Shown: positions 10,861 to 23,600 of the stretch, in pieces
How the letters are laid out: each line of letters begins with the position of its first letter
Position numbering within the stretch: position 1 is the first letter of the stretch
Translations under genes and position numbers: made by a program
Source of the DNA: Vanilla planifolia
Taxonomy: Eukaryota > Streptophyta > Magnoliopsida > Asparagales > Orchidaceae
Length of the DNA: 64,000 nucleotides
Assembly: GCA_023846275.1 (NCBI GenBank)
Contig: JAIUJO010000157.1
Location: 894,983-958,982, forward strand
Direction: 5' to 3'
The notes under the pieces: model-generated
Databases searched by the model: none
What the model was told of the DNA's origin: nothing
What the model saw: only the letters and a program-made list of their open reading frames with translations

Positions 10861-13800
10861 AAATACTCAAGTTGCAAAAGAAAATTTAACATTTGAAATT
10901 GAAATTTAAATATGGATGATTAGATCTAATAATGTTAGAATAGAAATTGTCAAACTATGAATGTATTGAAATTTGAATTTGGTGATAAGAGCAACTTATC
11001 CAAGAGCAATATTTAACATATTATGGTGATTCTTCTATTAAAATTTATGCATGTGTTTGAAATATTTTAAGGATTGTTTAAGAATAAAAATGATAAATGT
11101 GATGAACATGTAAAATATATTGGTATGATTTGTAGCAAGATTATGTTTTAAGACATTTCTATTCAATGTTAAGATGATTTTGTTATATCTAAATAAGTTT
11201 AATCTTGTTAAACTATGGTACAAAGTATGGCTTATTAAGAGGACCAATTGCTAGAATTTGTAATAATATCTTATCAAATGGAAACCCCATGGCCTAAACA
11301 AATATAGAGAACTGAATATGATGCTTATATTCACATATGTTATTGACATAAACTACGTGAAACATTGCAAAGAGATGTAATTCAAATCTACTTGAAGAAT
11401 TTATGATCTTTTATAGACTTTGTGGTGGAATAGTTATGTATAAAAAATAAATAATAATTAATGCAAATTTAATCTGCGGACTTATGAATGACTTTATTTA
11501 AAATTATGTGGAGTACAGTTATGAATTACGAGAAATACCTTCTTCAAATAAAACCTAAGGTACGTTTTTGCATTCAAATAAGGTTGTTTGCCTCTGGTTA
11601 TGCTTAAATCTTTCCATTAAAGCTTGGCTACGTGCTCGTGATGCTTGAAAATATATAAAACATGACCTCGAATTGCTCGAGCTCTCAAGTTGTTTGTTAG
11701 GAGGTCTTGGGATCCTTTCACAAGATGTAAAAGAAGGAAGCCATTATTTATGGCCTTGGTTTTCTTTGAAGATGAAATTAAGTTAATGACCTTATGATAA
11801 GTACTCTTGGTTTTGCTATTAAAAATTTTCTAGGACTTTTGGAATTTCTTTACTTAATGAACAAAGAAAAAATGGACATTTTCTTTTCAAGTAAGTGGTT
11901 GAAAGCGTAATGTTAGTCTAAGAGATTTAGTGCAAGTGGTGGCTATGGAAATGTAATGCAGCAAAAGATAGACAAAAGGACACTACATAGCTTCCAAAGC
12001 AAGTTTTTCTATTTTCTCATGGGTAACCTTTAGGAGCTTGAGTTGTTCATTTTATAAGTTTACAAGAAATTTAGATCTTGATTATGTGAAGTAAAAAAGA
12101 TTCGCTTTAGTTGAGGTATAGTTAAAAAATAAGAAGAAAACAATCTAGCTGATATGCCAAGTTGGCTTACTTTAGAAATTTCATTATGAATGGTTTGAAT
12201 TTGATTTGACTTAAATTTGAAGTTTTAATTTCCTAGATTTGAAATTTAAAAGTATAGAATTTTAAATTTGAGTGCATTAAGTTTGAAATTTGAATCTAAG
12301 TTACGATTGGGAATGACAAATTGTGTTGAAGTTAAGTTATGAGTTGAAGTAAAGTCATGTAAGGTTTAGAGAAGCTTAGAAATTTGATATGTTGGAATTT
12401 CTAAGAACTAGGATCCCACATGAACAACAATTTGTGACAAGGGTTATTATTTAATTGGTAATATTATGTACATATTAAGATTTTGAGCATACTAAAATTG
12501 GGGACATGATTTCATAATGCTATTGGTTTGATCTTGAAAGATGATTTATCTAATTGGGTTTTAGGGTGAGACTATAAGTACACAAGAATTATGTTTTTTA
12601 TGCCATTGATTGTCACCTTAGATGATGGTCTAAGAGATGTATGTGGACTAACAAAGGCCTTTAGAATGCATGATTTGGCTAAGGTTAGCTTATGAGACAA
12701 TAGAGAGTTGCTAGTGAAAGTTATATGAATTCAACACATATATAAAAGTCAAAGACATGAAGAGTATGAGCTATAGAATTAAAACTACATTAGTGCAAAA
12801 AGAAACAAAAGAATTTCCAAAAAAAATATCTAAGTAAATTTTAGGGCAAGAACTAGATAAAGATATGTCAAATTTAAAATGGATGATACCATAGATAAGC
12901 AAATTATGGTTGGTACAAACCCAAAATTAATTAAGTTTGTACACTATACTTTAAAAAGATCAATTTAAGGTTTTAAAGAAACACAAAATAATTTGTTAGG
13001 GTAAGAAATCCTAGATAAATATAAGTAAAACTTTATTGATGTTGGGTAAGAAAGTCTAATAATTAGACATAAAGTAGGATGTAGTGGATCCGAGCAATTG
13101 ACTCCTTAATAACAGCAAAGAAGTACTGATATGCTAGATCATGGGACTCATAATAAGTCTAGAGGTTGTCTTCTCATAGTGCTAAGAGATGATGATAAAC
13201 CATGAGTGAGTTTGAGCATGTGGTGCTTAAGCACCATGTGTGAGAGTATTCTTGGTCATCAATGGTGTTGTACATATGATTGGCAAATCTTAAGTTGGAA
13301 TTGTCGTATATCATGTAGAGAATTCCAAGTTGCTAATTCAACACTATAGGACATCATCTGTGGCCATCAATGTGTCATAGTGCTTTATATCATGCAAACA
13401 TGGATGTCTAATGTGGATTCCTATTTCCTTACAAGTGGTCCATGTCATTAATATCTCCTAGGTTGTTGACCTTGTTTACATATAATGAGATTGGATTGAC
13501 ATAGTTGTTGAGTATCTAATCAACTTGAAGGAAACGCCAAATTATAAGTGGGTAACCATGAATCTTATAGATTGATTATGAATTTTTTAGACTTATTAGA
13601 CTTTGATGGATGTGTAATGTGGTCTATTGTTATAGATTTATGCATTGGCTTATTTGTTAGGATCTAATGATTATTTCATTTCTCTGATATAGTGATGAAT
13701 ATGTTTTATTATTATGTTTTTTCATGTATGCTTTTATTTACATGATATGAGAATTTTCTAATGAGCTTAGCTCACTCTCTCTTATATCATTTATAAGAGC

Positions 13801-13900
13801 AAACCATAGTAGTGGGTATGAAATTTGAGTGGGCAACTTTAGAATTATTACCATATTGTATCACCATGATGTTAGCATTTAATATGTTCTTGTTTCAATC
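10860..13900 (+). repeat. Probable solo LTR of the same gypsy family
   Basis: Long non-coding stretch whose parts align by eye, in order, with the 3' LTR: 11,830-11,860 with 17,370-17,415, 11,950-12,060 with 17,515-17,610, 12,190-12,290 with 17,770-17,850, 12,640-12,720 with 18,300-18,380, and 12,860-12,960 with 18,500-18,590. Its last part (13,620-13,795) instead aligns with 900-1,085 in the 5' LTR. No internal gypsy domain is visible inside it, so a solo LTR placed between RNase H and integrase is the simplest reading. The left boundary is a guess and the right one approximate. Confidence 0.5.
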
Positions 13901-14600
13901 TCATTTTTTAGCAAAAAATTATTTTTATACGACATAGATTATGTTAGATATTTAATGCAAAAATTTTTAATGTATTGGACTTTTTATCTGGATGTGACTC
14001 TTAAGATTTATTTAGTTAAGATGGTCATTGCTAAAATAATACAATACTTTACATGCTTTGGTTTATATAAAAATAATAATTTTGTAGGTCTAGATCACTT
14101 TGGCACAATGTACACACAAGTGTACTATGTAGGTTACCTAAGCTGAGGTGAACCAATACTTATTTCAATTAAAATCTTAGTTGAAGCACAAATGTGCTTG
14201 ATTTAGGGTAGAAAACCATTATACTGATGATAAGATTAGAAGATCAGGACTCCTTGTTTGAATGTTATACCTAAGGAGTTAAAAGTTGATAATTATGAAC
14301 ATTAAGAAGTATATAGGTCTAGTAACATCTCAAGAAAACAATTTCTACAAAAATGGTGTGTGATATGCCTCTAGTAGATCAATGTCTATAGAGAAATAAA
14401 AAAGGGAAGCCATGTTTTATTTCAATAGACCTAAAATTCACATCGTAATTTAGGTTTTGTTTGCTCAAATTAATGCTCTTAGTATTTGGATTGATTTAGT
14501 TTGATGGGTTGAGGACACTTTAACCAAAAACATCCTAGATTTCATATAATAATAACTTGATTGCATTAGGAATTTATGGACCTTACTATTAAGGATGGCA
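13900..14600. other. Unassigned stretch before the gypsy integrase
   Basis: A+T-rich sequence of about 700 bases lying between the probable solo LTR and the zinc-finger/integrase relic. By position it should include the spacer between RNase H and the integrase zinc finger, but I see no motif that proves it. No gene is supported. Confidence 0.4.
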
Positions 14601-15600
14601 TTTGGGTTTATTATGGTAGGTGCTGTGCTTCTTAACACAATCACAATAAAGATATGACGCAGTGAGAGGCTCTTAAATTCCATATGGAGATCCATCTATG
14701 GGAAGTTAAAATTTGTAAGAACCTCAAGGTTATCTTTTGTTGGAGACACTAAAGTAAGTATGTGACATACTATATTTAGTTATGGTTGACTTGTGTGTTA
14801 TCACTATACATTTTGTCTCTAGGTTATGTAAGACCTTGCAAGTATGTGGCTTGATATGGGTAATTATGAATCAATTCCTTAAATTGGCTCATTTGTTTTT
14901 TTGAAGAAATTAGGACCATCAAGAAGACTATTACAGTTATTTATGGAACAGATAGTTTGTCCACATTGTGCATTCAAAATGATTATCATAGATTTTGATC
15001 TAAAATTTACTTCTCAATTCTAGAATCATTTGTATCAATCTCCAAGAACTACTATTTGGTTCAATAAAACTTATCATGCTCAAATTGATGGACATTCAAA
15101 GAGGATTATCCAAACCATGGAGAGTTTATTGACACTTGTTATATATGAATAATTTGTTCACTTTGTTAGATAGTCACCATAGATTTTATTTGTAATAAAA
15201 ACAATCAATCAATAAATACATGATACCATATGAGGCATTACATGTGTAACAATGCATGTCCCTTATATGTTCAAGAAAAGTGATCCTTAGTAAACCCCTA
15301 CACACTTAACATTATGTTGTTTAACAACTTGCATTATAACCTACGTGGTGTGTGGAGTGGACAAAAGTGTTTTAATGAAAAGCACAAATAGACAAGCTAT
15401 AAGATTAGATACGATGTATTTTTAAATGCCTACTTGTTCTAACATGGGAAGGCTTGTAATTTGAGACCATAGAAAAGATTGGGTTTGTGTCATATTTTCA
15501 TTAGTTTTTTGAATCATTAGCATGGATACATGACTTGTTCCATGTATCTTACTTGAAAGATTTCTTAGATCCCCTTATATTCTAAAAAGGGAGCAAAAAA
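14600..15600 (+). pseudogene. Ty3/gypsy integrase relic (zinc finger, core, C-terminus)
   Basis: Near 14,675-14,750 a segment reads 'EIHLWEVKICKNLKVIFCW', matching the plant gypsy zf-H2C2 region (consensus I-H-P-G-x-x-K-M-Y-x-D-L-K-x-x-F-W-W). The integrase core is visible at 14,860-15,150, with 'IIDFDLKFTSQF' corresponding to S-D-R-D-P-R-F-T-S-R-F and 'AQIDGHSKRIIQTMESLL' to P-Q-T-D-G-Q-S-E-R-x-I-Q-T-L-E. A C-terminal stretch, 'HDLFHVSYLKDFLDPLI', near 15,530-15,580 matches the gypsy H-N-V-F-H-V-S-x-L-(K/R) motif. Fossil with many breaks. Confidence 0.8.
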
Positions 15601-15779
15601 GAGACTTCAAATTAACTCAAATATTGCATATCAAAAATACTTAGTGTATTCTAGAATTCAATATTAAGTAAAAAGAATAAATATTTTCTCATGCTAAAAG
15701 TATTATGAAATATTAGTAACAATGTTAGGCTGCTTCAGCATTAGAATTTGAGATTCATCACAAACGAGTATGCTTTCGT

Positions 15780-15815
15780 CAAGGGTGACAACCTTTTAAG
15801 GGTGGGACAATATTA
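15780..15815 (+). other. Polypurine-tract-like site and start of 3' LTR
   Basis: A purine-rich 'aagggtgggacaa' at about 15,798-15,811 lies shortly after the integrase C-terminal relic, where gypsy elements carry the plus-strand primer just before the 3' LTR. Position and composition are the only support. Confidence 0.45.
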
Positions 15816-18590
15816 AACTGAAAGTGTGATTCTCTTAATTTTTTTATTACTTATTAAAAATGAAATATTGAAATAAGATATTAAATTTGTTATATGAATT
15901 TCTTATGTAAATGATTAAAGGGCTAAATGCTTAAAGATTCCTTTTAGATTAGATTAAGCCAAAAAAACATATGCAAAAAAGAAAAAAAAAATATAACAGA
16001 CTAGTGTCTTGGATGAAATGATTGCGATTACTCGAACCAAAGAAACCTTGCTACATTTAACCAATGGATTGGTTAGAAAATAAAATGGTATGATATGAAA
16101 GTGTTAAACATTTTTTTTTGAATCTTATGCTTCAATAACCTAATAGGTCTTACGATGATGAGTGAAGTGAAGAGTAAGAAGGAGGAAGAGGTTAGTCACA
16201 AGTCAAATTCTTGAAGAGGAGGGCTCCGAAGTGGTGAAGACTTCTACAGGTTTACGAGGTAGGAACCTCATTCTTCCACTTAAATGTAAAAGAATATTTA
16301 AAAAAAAACAAAATAGTCTTGTACAGATTGAATGTTATAATTAATGAGATGTTTAAGAACATAAGGAATGTGCAATATTTTTTGTCATTACGCTGTGGCT
16401 GTTGAAACTTTATAAAATGCTTGTGTTAAATTTCTTGAATATTGGTGTTAAGATCTTGGTTGAGCTTAAAGAATTAACGTATATGCAAAACAACGTTTCT
16501 TTTATTGATGTGATTTGTTGTTTTGCCATAGCAAATTGATTGGTCCCCTTGAAAAAAGAAGTTGCAATATTGTTAGAGTTACTTTTGCATAATTTGGTAA
16601 AACAATGGATGCATGTTTGTTATTAAAATTGCATTAGATGACATGTTATTTATCATTTTTTCATGAATATCATAATTAATTCATGTTTTATATAGGTCAT
16701 TATTTAGGGCTTTTCAAGGGTAAAAAACTTAAACTATGGTTACCCATGCTAGTAGCATGAATTGTGCTTAAGATTTTTTTCAAGATACTTGAAAATTATT
16801 TATATTCTTTAGCTCAGACTAGTTTCTAAATTTCTACATTAAAATGAAATTCCTAATTTCTATTTGTTGTAAATGATGAAAAAATCATTAATTTTAAACA
16901 AAGAAAAAATAAGTTATCAAGAATTTTGTGGTTGAAAAAGTTTTTTAAAGTATTTTTATAAATACAAACATAATATAGCTTGAAGAAGTTCTAGTTATTG
17001 CACATTATGGTGTAGAATTTGGCTATAAAATAATTCTAATTAATTAAGAATTACTATTATGAAAACATGAGAATATTATTCTTGAACTATAGCATAGTAG
17101 TTTATTTTGACTCATGAAAGATGTCTTCCCAACAAAAAATCTAGGATTTAATTTTACAACCAAGTAGAGGATTTCTGCAGTGGGTTATGCATTGAGGTTG
17201 AGTAGGTTGACTTGGCTATAGGATTGTAAAGTATGAAGATGCTTTAAAAAATTGGGCTTGAGTGTCATGACTAAAACATAAAAGATGGCTAGGTTTACTA
17301 ATGGTCCTAGTTGGGTTTGTATAGTGAAACATTTTGACATGACAATGTTCACATAAGTATTATACATTTCATAAAAAATTATTTCCTAAGACTTGTAGAG
17401 TTTTTCTTACCTCAAACTCCAAGCCTAAATAAAAGTTGTTGTTATCAATAAGGGGTTAGAAGGCTCACGTTTGGCGAAGGGATTCAATGTAAGGCTAAGA
17501 CATGTTCATGTAATGCAGGGTAAGACTTAGAAAATGTTGTTAGATGGCTTCCAAGCTAATTGAGTATTGTAATATTCTTGCTTGGAGCTTTAAGAAGCTT
17601 GCACTAGCCTTGGAAAACGATTAGTGGTTGTATGTGTCTATGTTAAGTATATCAAAACATGTTGGGGTAGGTTGTGCAAGAGTAAGAAAATATGAAAAAA
17701 TGTAACCTTGTTAGCAAGTTTCATTGGCATAGACCAGACTAATGAAACAACAGGATTGTTTAAGAGAACCAAGGATTTTGAATGAAATTTGAGGATTTAA
17801 AATTTAAAAGTTTAAATTTTAAATTTAAATATCTTTGAATTAAAATTTGTATTATATAGTACTTAAAACATTGGTTAAGGTTAAGAACAAATAAATTGTA
17901 GTTTAGGGTTAATGTATGCTAGGACTTTAGAATGGACCTTTGGCTAGGATAAGAATAATGTAGCAATTTGTGTGAGAAAGTCCATAAGATTAATGTTTTA
18001 CATGAAATAAACTACAAGATAAGAATTATGGTTTAAATAAGAATATCATGTACTTGGTGAGACTTTGATGACTGTCTGATGTAGCTCTCAGGCAAACCAG
18101 GGTTGAGGGTTTCTTGAGTTAGAGTCATTGAGTTTAACCTTTATGAGTTGTGCTAAACTCTATCAAGGGACTACTGGCCACTTGGATTTCGGTTAAACCC
18201 TCATTGTAGTTTTATTTGATGAAACAGATAATAAGTAGCTATAAATTTATTTTTTAGACCTTGAATAAGCATATCATAATCTTAGAAATGTATGAGGCTT
18301 AAAGAAGTATTGGATGGTGTGGACTGACTCAGATTGGCCTATGAGATAGGAGAGAGTTGTGAAACTCATGTGAACATGGGTGAAAAATCAAAGGTTCACT
18401 CAAATGATTTGAGAAATTAACTTATCACTTCAATAAATACAATAATAACCTAGACAATTATAGTAAGACTCCTAGAATGAGAAAACAGAAAGAATTAAAA
18501 ATATCAAACTTGAAATGTGTAGACACCCTAGATATAAAGAATAAGTTTTGGTAAAAACCTTAAGTTATCTTATGTACTAGAGTAAGGTTT
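15815..18590 (+). repeat. Gypsy 3' LTR, cut off at satellite
   Basis: Non-coding sequence that follows the polypurine-like site and aligns in several ordered patches with 11,590-12,980. It lacks the LTR-end block seen at 13,620-13,795 and near 900-1,085; instead the satellite begins at about 18,590. The LTR therefore looks truncated at that junction. Divergence between the two LTR-like copies is high by eye, pointing to considerable age. Confidence 0.55.
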
Positions 18591-19590
18591 TGCAAAACAT
18601 TTTGATTTGATTTTTGTTTGACAATTGAGGTTGTTGCACTCAATATCTTTAGTAACATTGACTGCAACTCTGCTATATAGTTTTTCATACCTTTTAAAAT
18701 TTTTTTCTTCTATATTTTATATACTTGTAACTCTGAATTTTCTCACTTTTGACCTTTACATTACTCTAATTTAGTGATATTACATAGCTTTAATTTATGT
18801 TATTTCTACACGAATATATATTTATTAATTATTGAAAATAATAATTTATTATTATTTATTCTTACTTTAGCAACTCAAAATAATTCTAAACTAGGTTCAA
18901 TTGACACAACACAAATGTCAATGGATTGATCTCCATGAGCTCGAAACAATTAAAAATTAACTTTTATATTTTAAATATTTTACTTTCTAGAGTTCTTGCT
19001 AGCATTGGGTTTTTTGATTTGTACTTTATTTGAAGATTGAGGATGCTAAAGTTGACCCTCATTATGTAAAGAACGCAACACTGTCATCGTGGTTTTCTCA
19101 TTTTTTCTAGTTTTTTGCTTTGATTTATTATATTATTGTGCCTCTTATTAACCTTTCAAATGACTAATCAAGTCGAAAAAAGTAGTTCTACTTGTCTTAA
19201 TGAGCACAATCTAATTAAATTTTAATTTTTATACTTTGAAATTTTTAATTTTTTAAGGATTTTGATATTCTTTACTAAATATTTTGATTTGCCCATGATT
19301 TGGTTCTTAAGAATGTTAGACTTCATCTCTGTAATATCTTGGAATAAAGCATTCTTCTAAATGTTACATCATTTTTTCAAATATTTTCTTTTGACTAGTT
19401 AATATTGCTCTGTAATAATCAATATCTCTCATGTGAGCATTATAATACTTTGATGTACTTATATGACACTATTTAAATTTATCTCATTTCATCTTTGATT
19501 ATATATTTACATAATATTAAAAATAATAATTTATTTATTTTTGTGCTTATTTAATTTAAAAATTCATACTAATAATATAAAAATATATTT
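18590..19590 (+). repeat. Isolated block of the ~410-bp satellite (about 2.5 monomers)
   Basis: The block reproduces satellite landmarks of the large right-hand array in the same order and orientation. They include 'gacaattgaggttgttgcac' at about 18,620, 'agtaacattgactgcaact' near 18,651, 'cctttacattactctaattt' near 18,750, 'aaaataataatttattatta' near 18,835 and again near 19,520, and 'gtaatatcttggaataaagc' near 19,332. One monomer appears shortened around 19,140-19,180. It lies about 18 kb from the main array, between a truncated gypsy LTR and a copia relic. Confidence 0.85.
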
Positions 19591-19599
19591 GAAGAGATG

Positions 19600-20160
19600 A
19601 GGCTTATATAAATTATATACTTATATATTGAAGTGAAATAGTATAAAATTATATTTTGAAGTGGATGACTAATCTAGTTGCATAATCAAGCGTGTGATCA
19701 GAAAGCCAAACAAAGTTTCCCTATAAACATCGAATCTTTAACATATTAATTTTAGCCGACAAGAATTCCATCTTCATACATCAATGAACATTAGTAAATG
19801 GAGTTTTTAGATGCACTTATACAATTGAATTATCCTTTTAACGATGTATAAGTATAGATATGTACAAATTCTAACAAGTGTAAATCATTACATTAATGAT
19901 GGAATTATGTCCTACCATGACGACATGACTAGAATAATAATATCCAAATGGCATACCAGTCCAAAACTAAATCATCTATTATCATTCTGTAGAAAAGAAA
20001 TTTTTAAGAACAATTAAATCCAATTTGTAGCATTTGTCAGACCAAGCTAGGGAGCATAGTTATGATATGAATATTAACATTATTGCATCATGTAAGGTTA
20101 AATGCATGGTGGCACCATTCAATGTGCTACATCTATAAATAGTCCAAGATATTTCATTCA
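19600..20160 (+). repeat. Candidate 5' LTR (3' part) of a Ty1/copia relic
   Basis: A+T-rich non-coding sequence ending in a TATA-like 'ctataaatagtcc' at about 20,130. It is followed at 20,161-20,169 by 'ggtatcgag', which resembles the copia primer-binding site complementary to initiator tRNA-Met. The gag relic starts a few hundred bases downstream. The LTR start was not found; no second copy was recognised. Confidence 0.4.
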
Positions 20161-20399
20161 GGTATCGAGTATTTCTACCAACATAGAAATACAAAGTGAA
20201 CTATGGCATAGGTAATGATATGTTGGATTGAAAATAGTATGGTACGATGATGAATTACATATTGTATGCTTTCAAGGAAGCTTTTCTTTAATTATGGAAT
20301 CAAAAAACAATAATTTCAAACATTTGTAAAATCAAAGATAATGTCTTCCATGATTGGAAAATGCCCTATAAGATTTATAATGTTTGACTTTCAAAGATA

Positions 20400-21350
20400 G
20401 TGGTTGAGTGGGTCCACCTACTTTTGATCTTACCCTTTTCTTTAGCTCAAATTTCAGTTGTTGATTATGGAATGGCCTAGCTCCACCCTAAGTGGTAAAT
20501 GTTTGTTAAGGCTCAATAATGAAAGCACAATTTATGCAATGTATTTATCCACTTAGTGCGATAACGAAAAATAGGAAGTAGGTCAAAAACAAGTTTTGAC
20601 TTGTGATGGATGTATAATACATGGTAGTAGCTGAAATTCAAAAGTTTATGGTATTCCATGGATAGAACAAGTTGTGCCAAAGCTAGTACTCTACAATCAT
20701 CTAATAAACAAAAGTTGCACCTATGGTACACATATTTGCTCAAGGAACTATGCTGTTTGATAGATAAGCTATAACTATAGAAGAATTTTTGGTAAACTTT
20801 CTATTGTTTTTTAAGAAAATGCAACTATCTCTCTATCATTAATCTATAGATTTCAAGATGTGAAACATAATCTAAAATTTGTATTTTTTTACTTAAGAAA
20901 TCAATAGAATGAATAATGATTACCAAAATATTAATTTAGTGATTAACTTTATATTGTTCACTTGTAAACAATTAATTGGGCTTTTTGATGGGCTTATTAA
21001 TATCTTACAAAGAGCAAATGAAGTAGTGTGAAATGGAGATTATGCAAAACAGAAGATGAAAAAAATTGCCTTGATAATTTCAATTTCTTTTTGCTTTTTA
21101 AACGATGATGAGGAGTAAGAATTTCTAACATCTAAAGAATATTGGAATTGTTCAAAAAAAATGTAAGTAAAAAAAAGTTTTACCATTAAATTTTCTTTCA
21201 ATAACTCCTTAAGAAGGAAGGAAAAGTGGAACGATGAAGAGAAGGACAAACCAGATTTCTTTCGATGTAAGAAATCTAATGACATGATTGCATTAAGCAC
21301 TAGAAAAGGCTATCAGAATAAAAAAATAAAGAGAACTTGTAATGGCACTC
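20400..21350 (+). pseudogene. Ty1/copia gag relic
   Basis: Weak resemblance to copia gag begins near 20,510. It becomes convincing at 20,985-21,300: a 'LMGLLI'-like segment stands where gag has G-S-L-M-x-Y-E, and then an acidic 'NDDEE' stretch, a Lys-rich stretch and 'EEKDKPDFFRCKKSNDMI', which fits the zinc-knuckle region of copia gag. The order is that of Sirevirus-like gag, but that subgroup call is tentative. Fossil, broken in several places. Confidence 0.6.
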
Positions 21351-23600
21351 AATCTGAGAAGCATTTAACCATACATCAGAAAGATTGAGTTAATGTGTTT
21401 GGTCAACCTTGTGTTTGATAAGCAAAGCTATAAATGTTAGTATTTTATTCTAATCTTTTATTTACATTGAATCAGGTTTAATTGTAAAAAAATATGTCAT
21501 GCACTTTTCAAGATGGTGTATTGGTGGTCTTTGGACAATGTTAGAGTGTTCAATAAGCTTCAATGACTAAGAATATGCATATCAACTTCGAAATATTTTT
21601 CTTTTTCCTATGAGATTTAATGTTAATTTTTTATTCTTAAACATAAAAAAAATCTCTCCATTCTTGTTAATTTAAAATCCAACATAAGAATATGATTCAT
21701 TCAATGCTATCCTTGATTAAGGAAATTAATTCTTCTTTTCTCTCTTAAAAACCCATAATATCATATTTCAAATATTGTAGTTGGTTTAAATGTTACTTAT
21801 GTAGTTTAGCTAATTTTCATCCTAGGAATTTATTTAACTTTGATTGTGTTTAAAAAAATTTTGTTGATTTCATATTTTGAAAAACAATCTTCAAAGACAC
21901 AACCCATTGTTTCCTCAAGTGTAGACCACTTAGGCTGACTAACACAAAGTGGGCATGGAAACCTAAGGGTAAGAGACCAGCCAAAACCAAGTTTGGCCAA
22001 GCTCAAACATAACGAAGACATAGTCTTGAATCTTGTTGGGATATGGTGAGGGAAGCATCCAGCTAGGTAGAACTTGTGTAAAATATTCAATGGATTGGGC
22101 CATACTCATAACTATATTTAACCCATAATAGTTTAAAACCTTTAGGCATATGACTGGCTTCGATCATGAAACCTCAAATACATAAGATGGAATTGACAAC
22201 CACATTTTGGCTTGAATTGTATGTGTACAAAATCATTTATAAAAAGCTAAACTTGAATTATTCTACAATGTGGGGGAAAAAATCTATTCAACACCTAAGC
22301 ATGCATGAATTCACATCATCTAATCAATGATTAGGGAACTGAGAGTTTAACCTTCTATAAGCATTGGATCAAGGCACAAACAACAAAAATCTCATCCAAA
22401 TTTTTCTGATGGCTAGCATTCGTTCTATTATATCAGATAACTTATCCTTGAATCCAGTTGCTTAAATATTTTTACTTTAAACTCAATGGTTGAGATCATT
22501 TCCTTATTTACTATAGATGAATCGTACAATCTAAACCTCAACCAAAATGATTGCATGGCCAAGATCTAATCTACCATTATTCAACCAGCCATTTGACTTT
22601 GCATTCCTTTTTTAGTGGTCAATATCCTCTCTTATTAGATCCAATGGATCTAATTTTCCTTGCTTAAATTTTATTTCCTTTAGAAGAAGATTTATAAGTT
22701 GTTTGGAAGAGAGTTTTTAAGCTTTTTAGCAACATCTTATGAAAGTGCTTCCTAATACCTACAATCAACATTATGTCATAAAAGTCCAAAAAGTATTAAC
22801 GAATGGCCTATCAATGTGAACAAAACCTTGAGATCTCAATGAAGGATTATGCGATATTCCACTAATGAAAAATCTCTTTGTAGCACACTTTGGCTATGTA
22901 CTACTTGAGATTATAAAATCATCAAAATGAGCCTAAAACTTTTAAGATTTCATTTTCTCACTTCCCTTCATAATTTGTAGCTAACTATTCCTTTTTTTGT
23001 TCATCAATAAGTATAGAATATATTACATTCTCATCAAAAGTTTTTTGTACTATGTTTTCCCATTTCTATTGTGCTGTGAAGCCTAAAGTTTAACAAACTA
23101 AAGCTAATAGGTTGTTATGTTGGAGATGAACGGTAAAAAAACTTCAAGTTGTAATTTTCTTAATAAAATTCCTCAACTTCTGTTGGTGGATGAGCATAAG
23201 TACTAGTTCGAATGAAACAACATAAAAGTTTTTTGTAATTTTCTATATTGTTATTTTTTTCTCAATCATAAATATTAATATTATATGTAAAAATTTGAAT
23301 ATCAAGCTGTTTATCAAAATAAAATTATTTTTTAAGTGTCCATAAAAAAAGATAAGATTTTGAAATAATAAATATCACAAAATATTTTAAACCCAATAAT
23401 TGAATCCACCATTGTGGGATTCATGCATACTTTTCTTTCTTAAAAATGTATACTAAATGATCCATGATGAGATGTTAGAGAGTGATATGGTAAGTGATCA
23501 AGAATTACCTTAAAATAATATCGAATATATAATTTTAGACAATTTTACACATAAAAAATTGGAGAAAGAAATATGAGACATTAAAGCATGAATTATAGCT
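21350..23600. other. Unassigned stretch inside the copia relic
   Basis: About 2.2 kb of A+T-rich sequence in which I recognise no coding domain, terminal repeat or satellite motif. It lies between copia gag and copia protease relics, so it may be copia linker sequence, a further nested insertion, or both. A 260-base open stretch near 21,830-22,090 has no family resemblance. Confidence 0.4.

Larger units (their letters stand above)
1..18590 (+). mobile_element. Decayed Ty3/gypsy (Tekay/Del-like) LTR retrotransposon, with insertions
   Basis: Following the plus strand one meets, in the usual gypsy order, an LTR end, gag, protease, RT, RNase H, zinc-finger/integrase, a polypurine-like tract and a second LTR. 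Domain-scale resemblance to plant chromovirus polyproteins is clear in short stretches, but the element is an old fossil with many breaks and no usable coding frame. LINE-1 lies inside the RNase H region, and a block resembling a solo LTR of the same family lies between RNase H and integrase. The 5' LTR start is off the window and the 3' LTR is cut off where satellite begins near 18,590. The Tekay/Del assignment rests on long LTRs and the LTR-end motif and is an inference; Ty3/gypsy itself is well supported by domain order. Confidence 0.75.

Noticed and set aside
21040-21300. Minus-strand open stretch of 86 codons
   Set aside because: The plus strand carries the copia gag zinc-knuckle region; the minus reading is a shadow rich in Phe and Ser.
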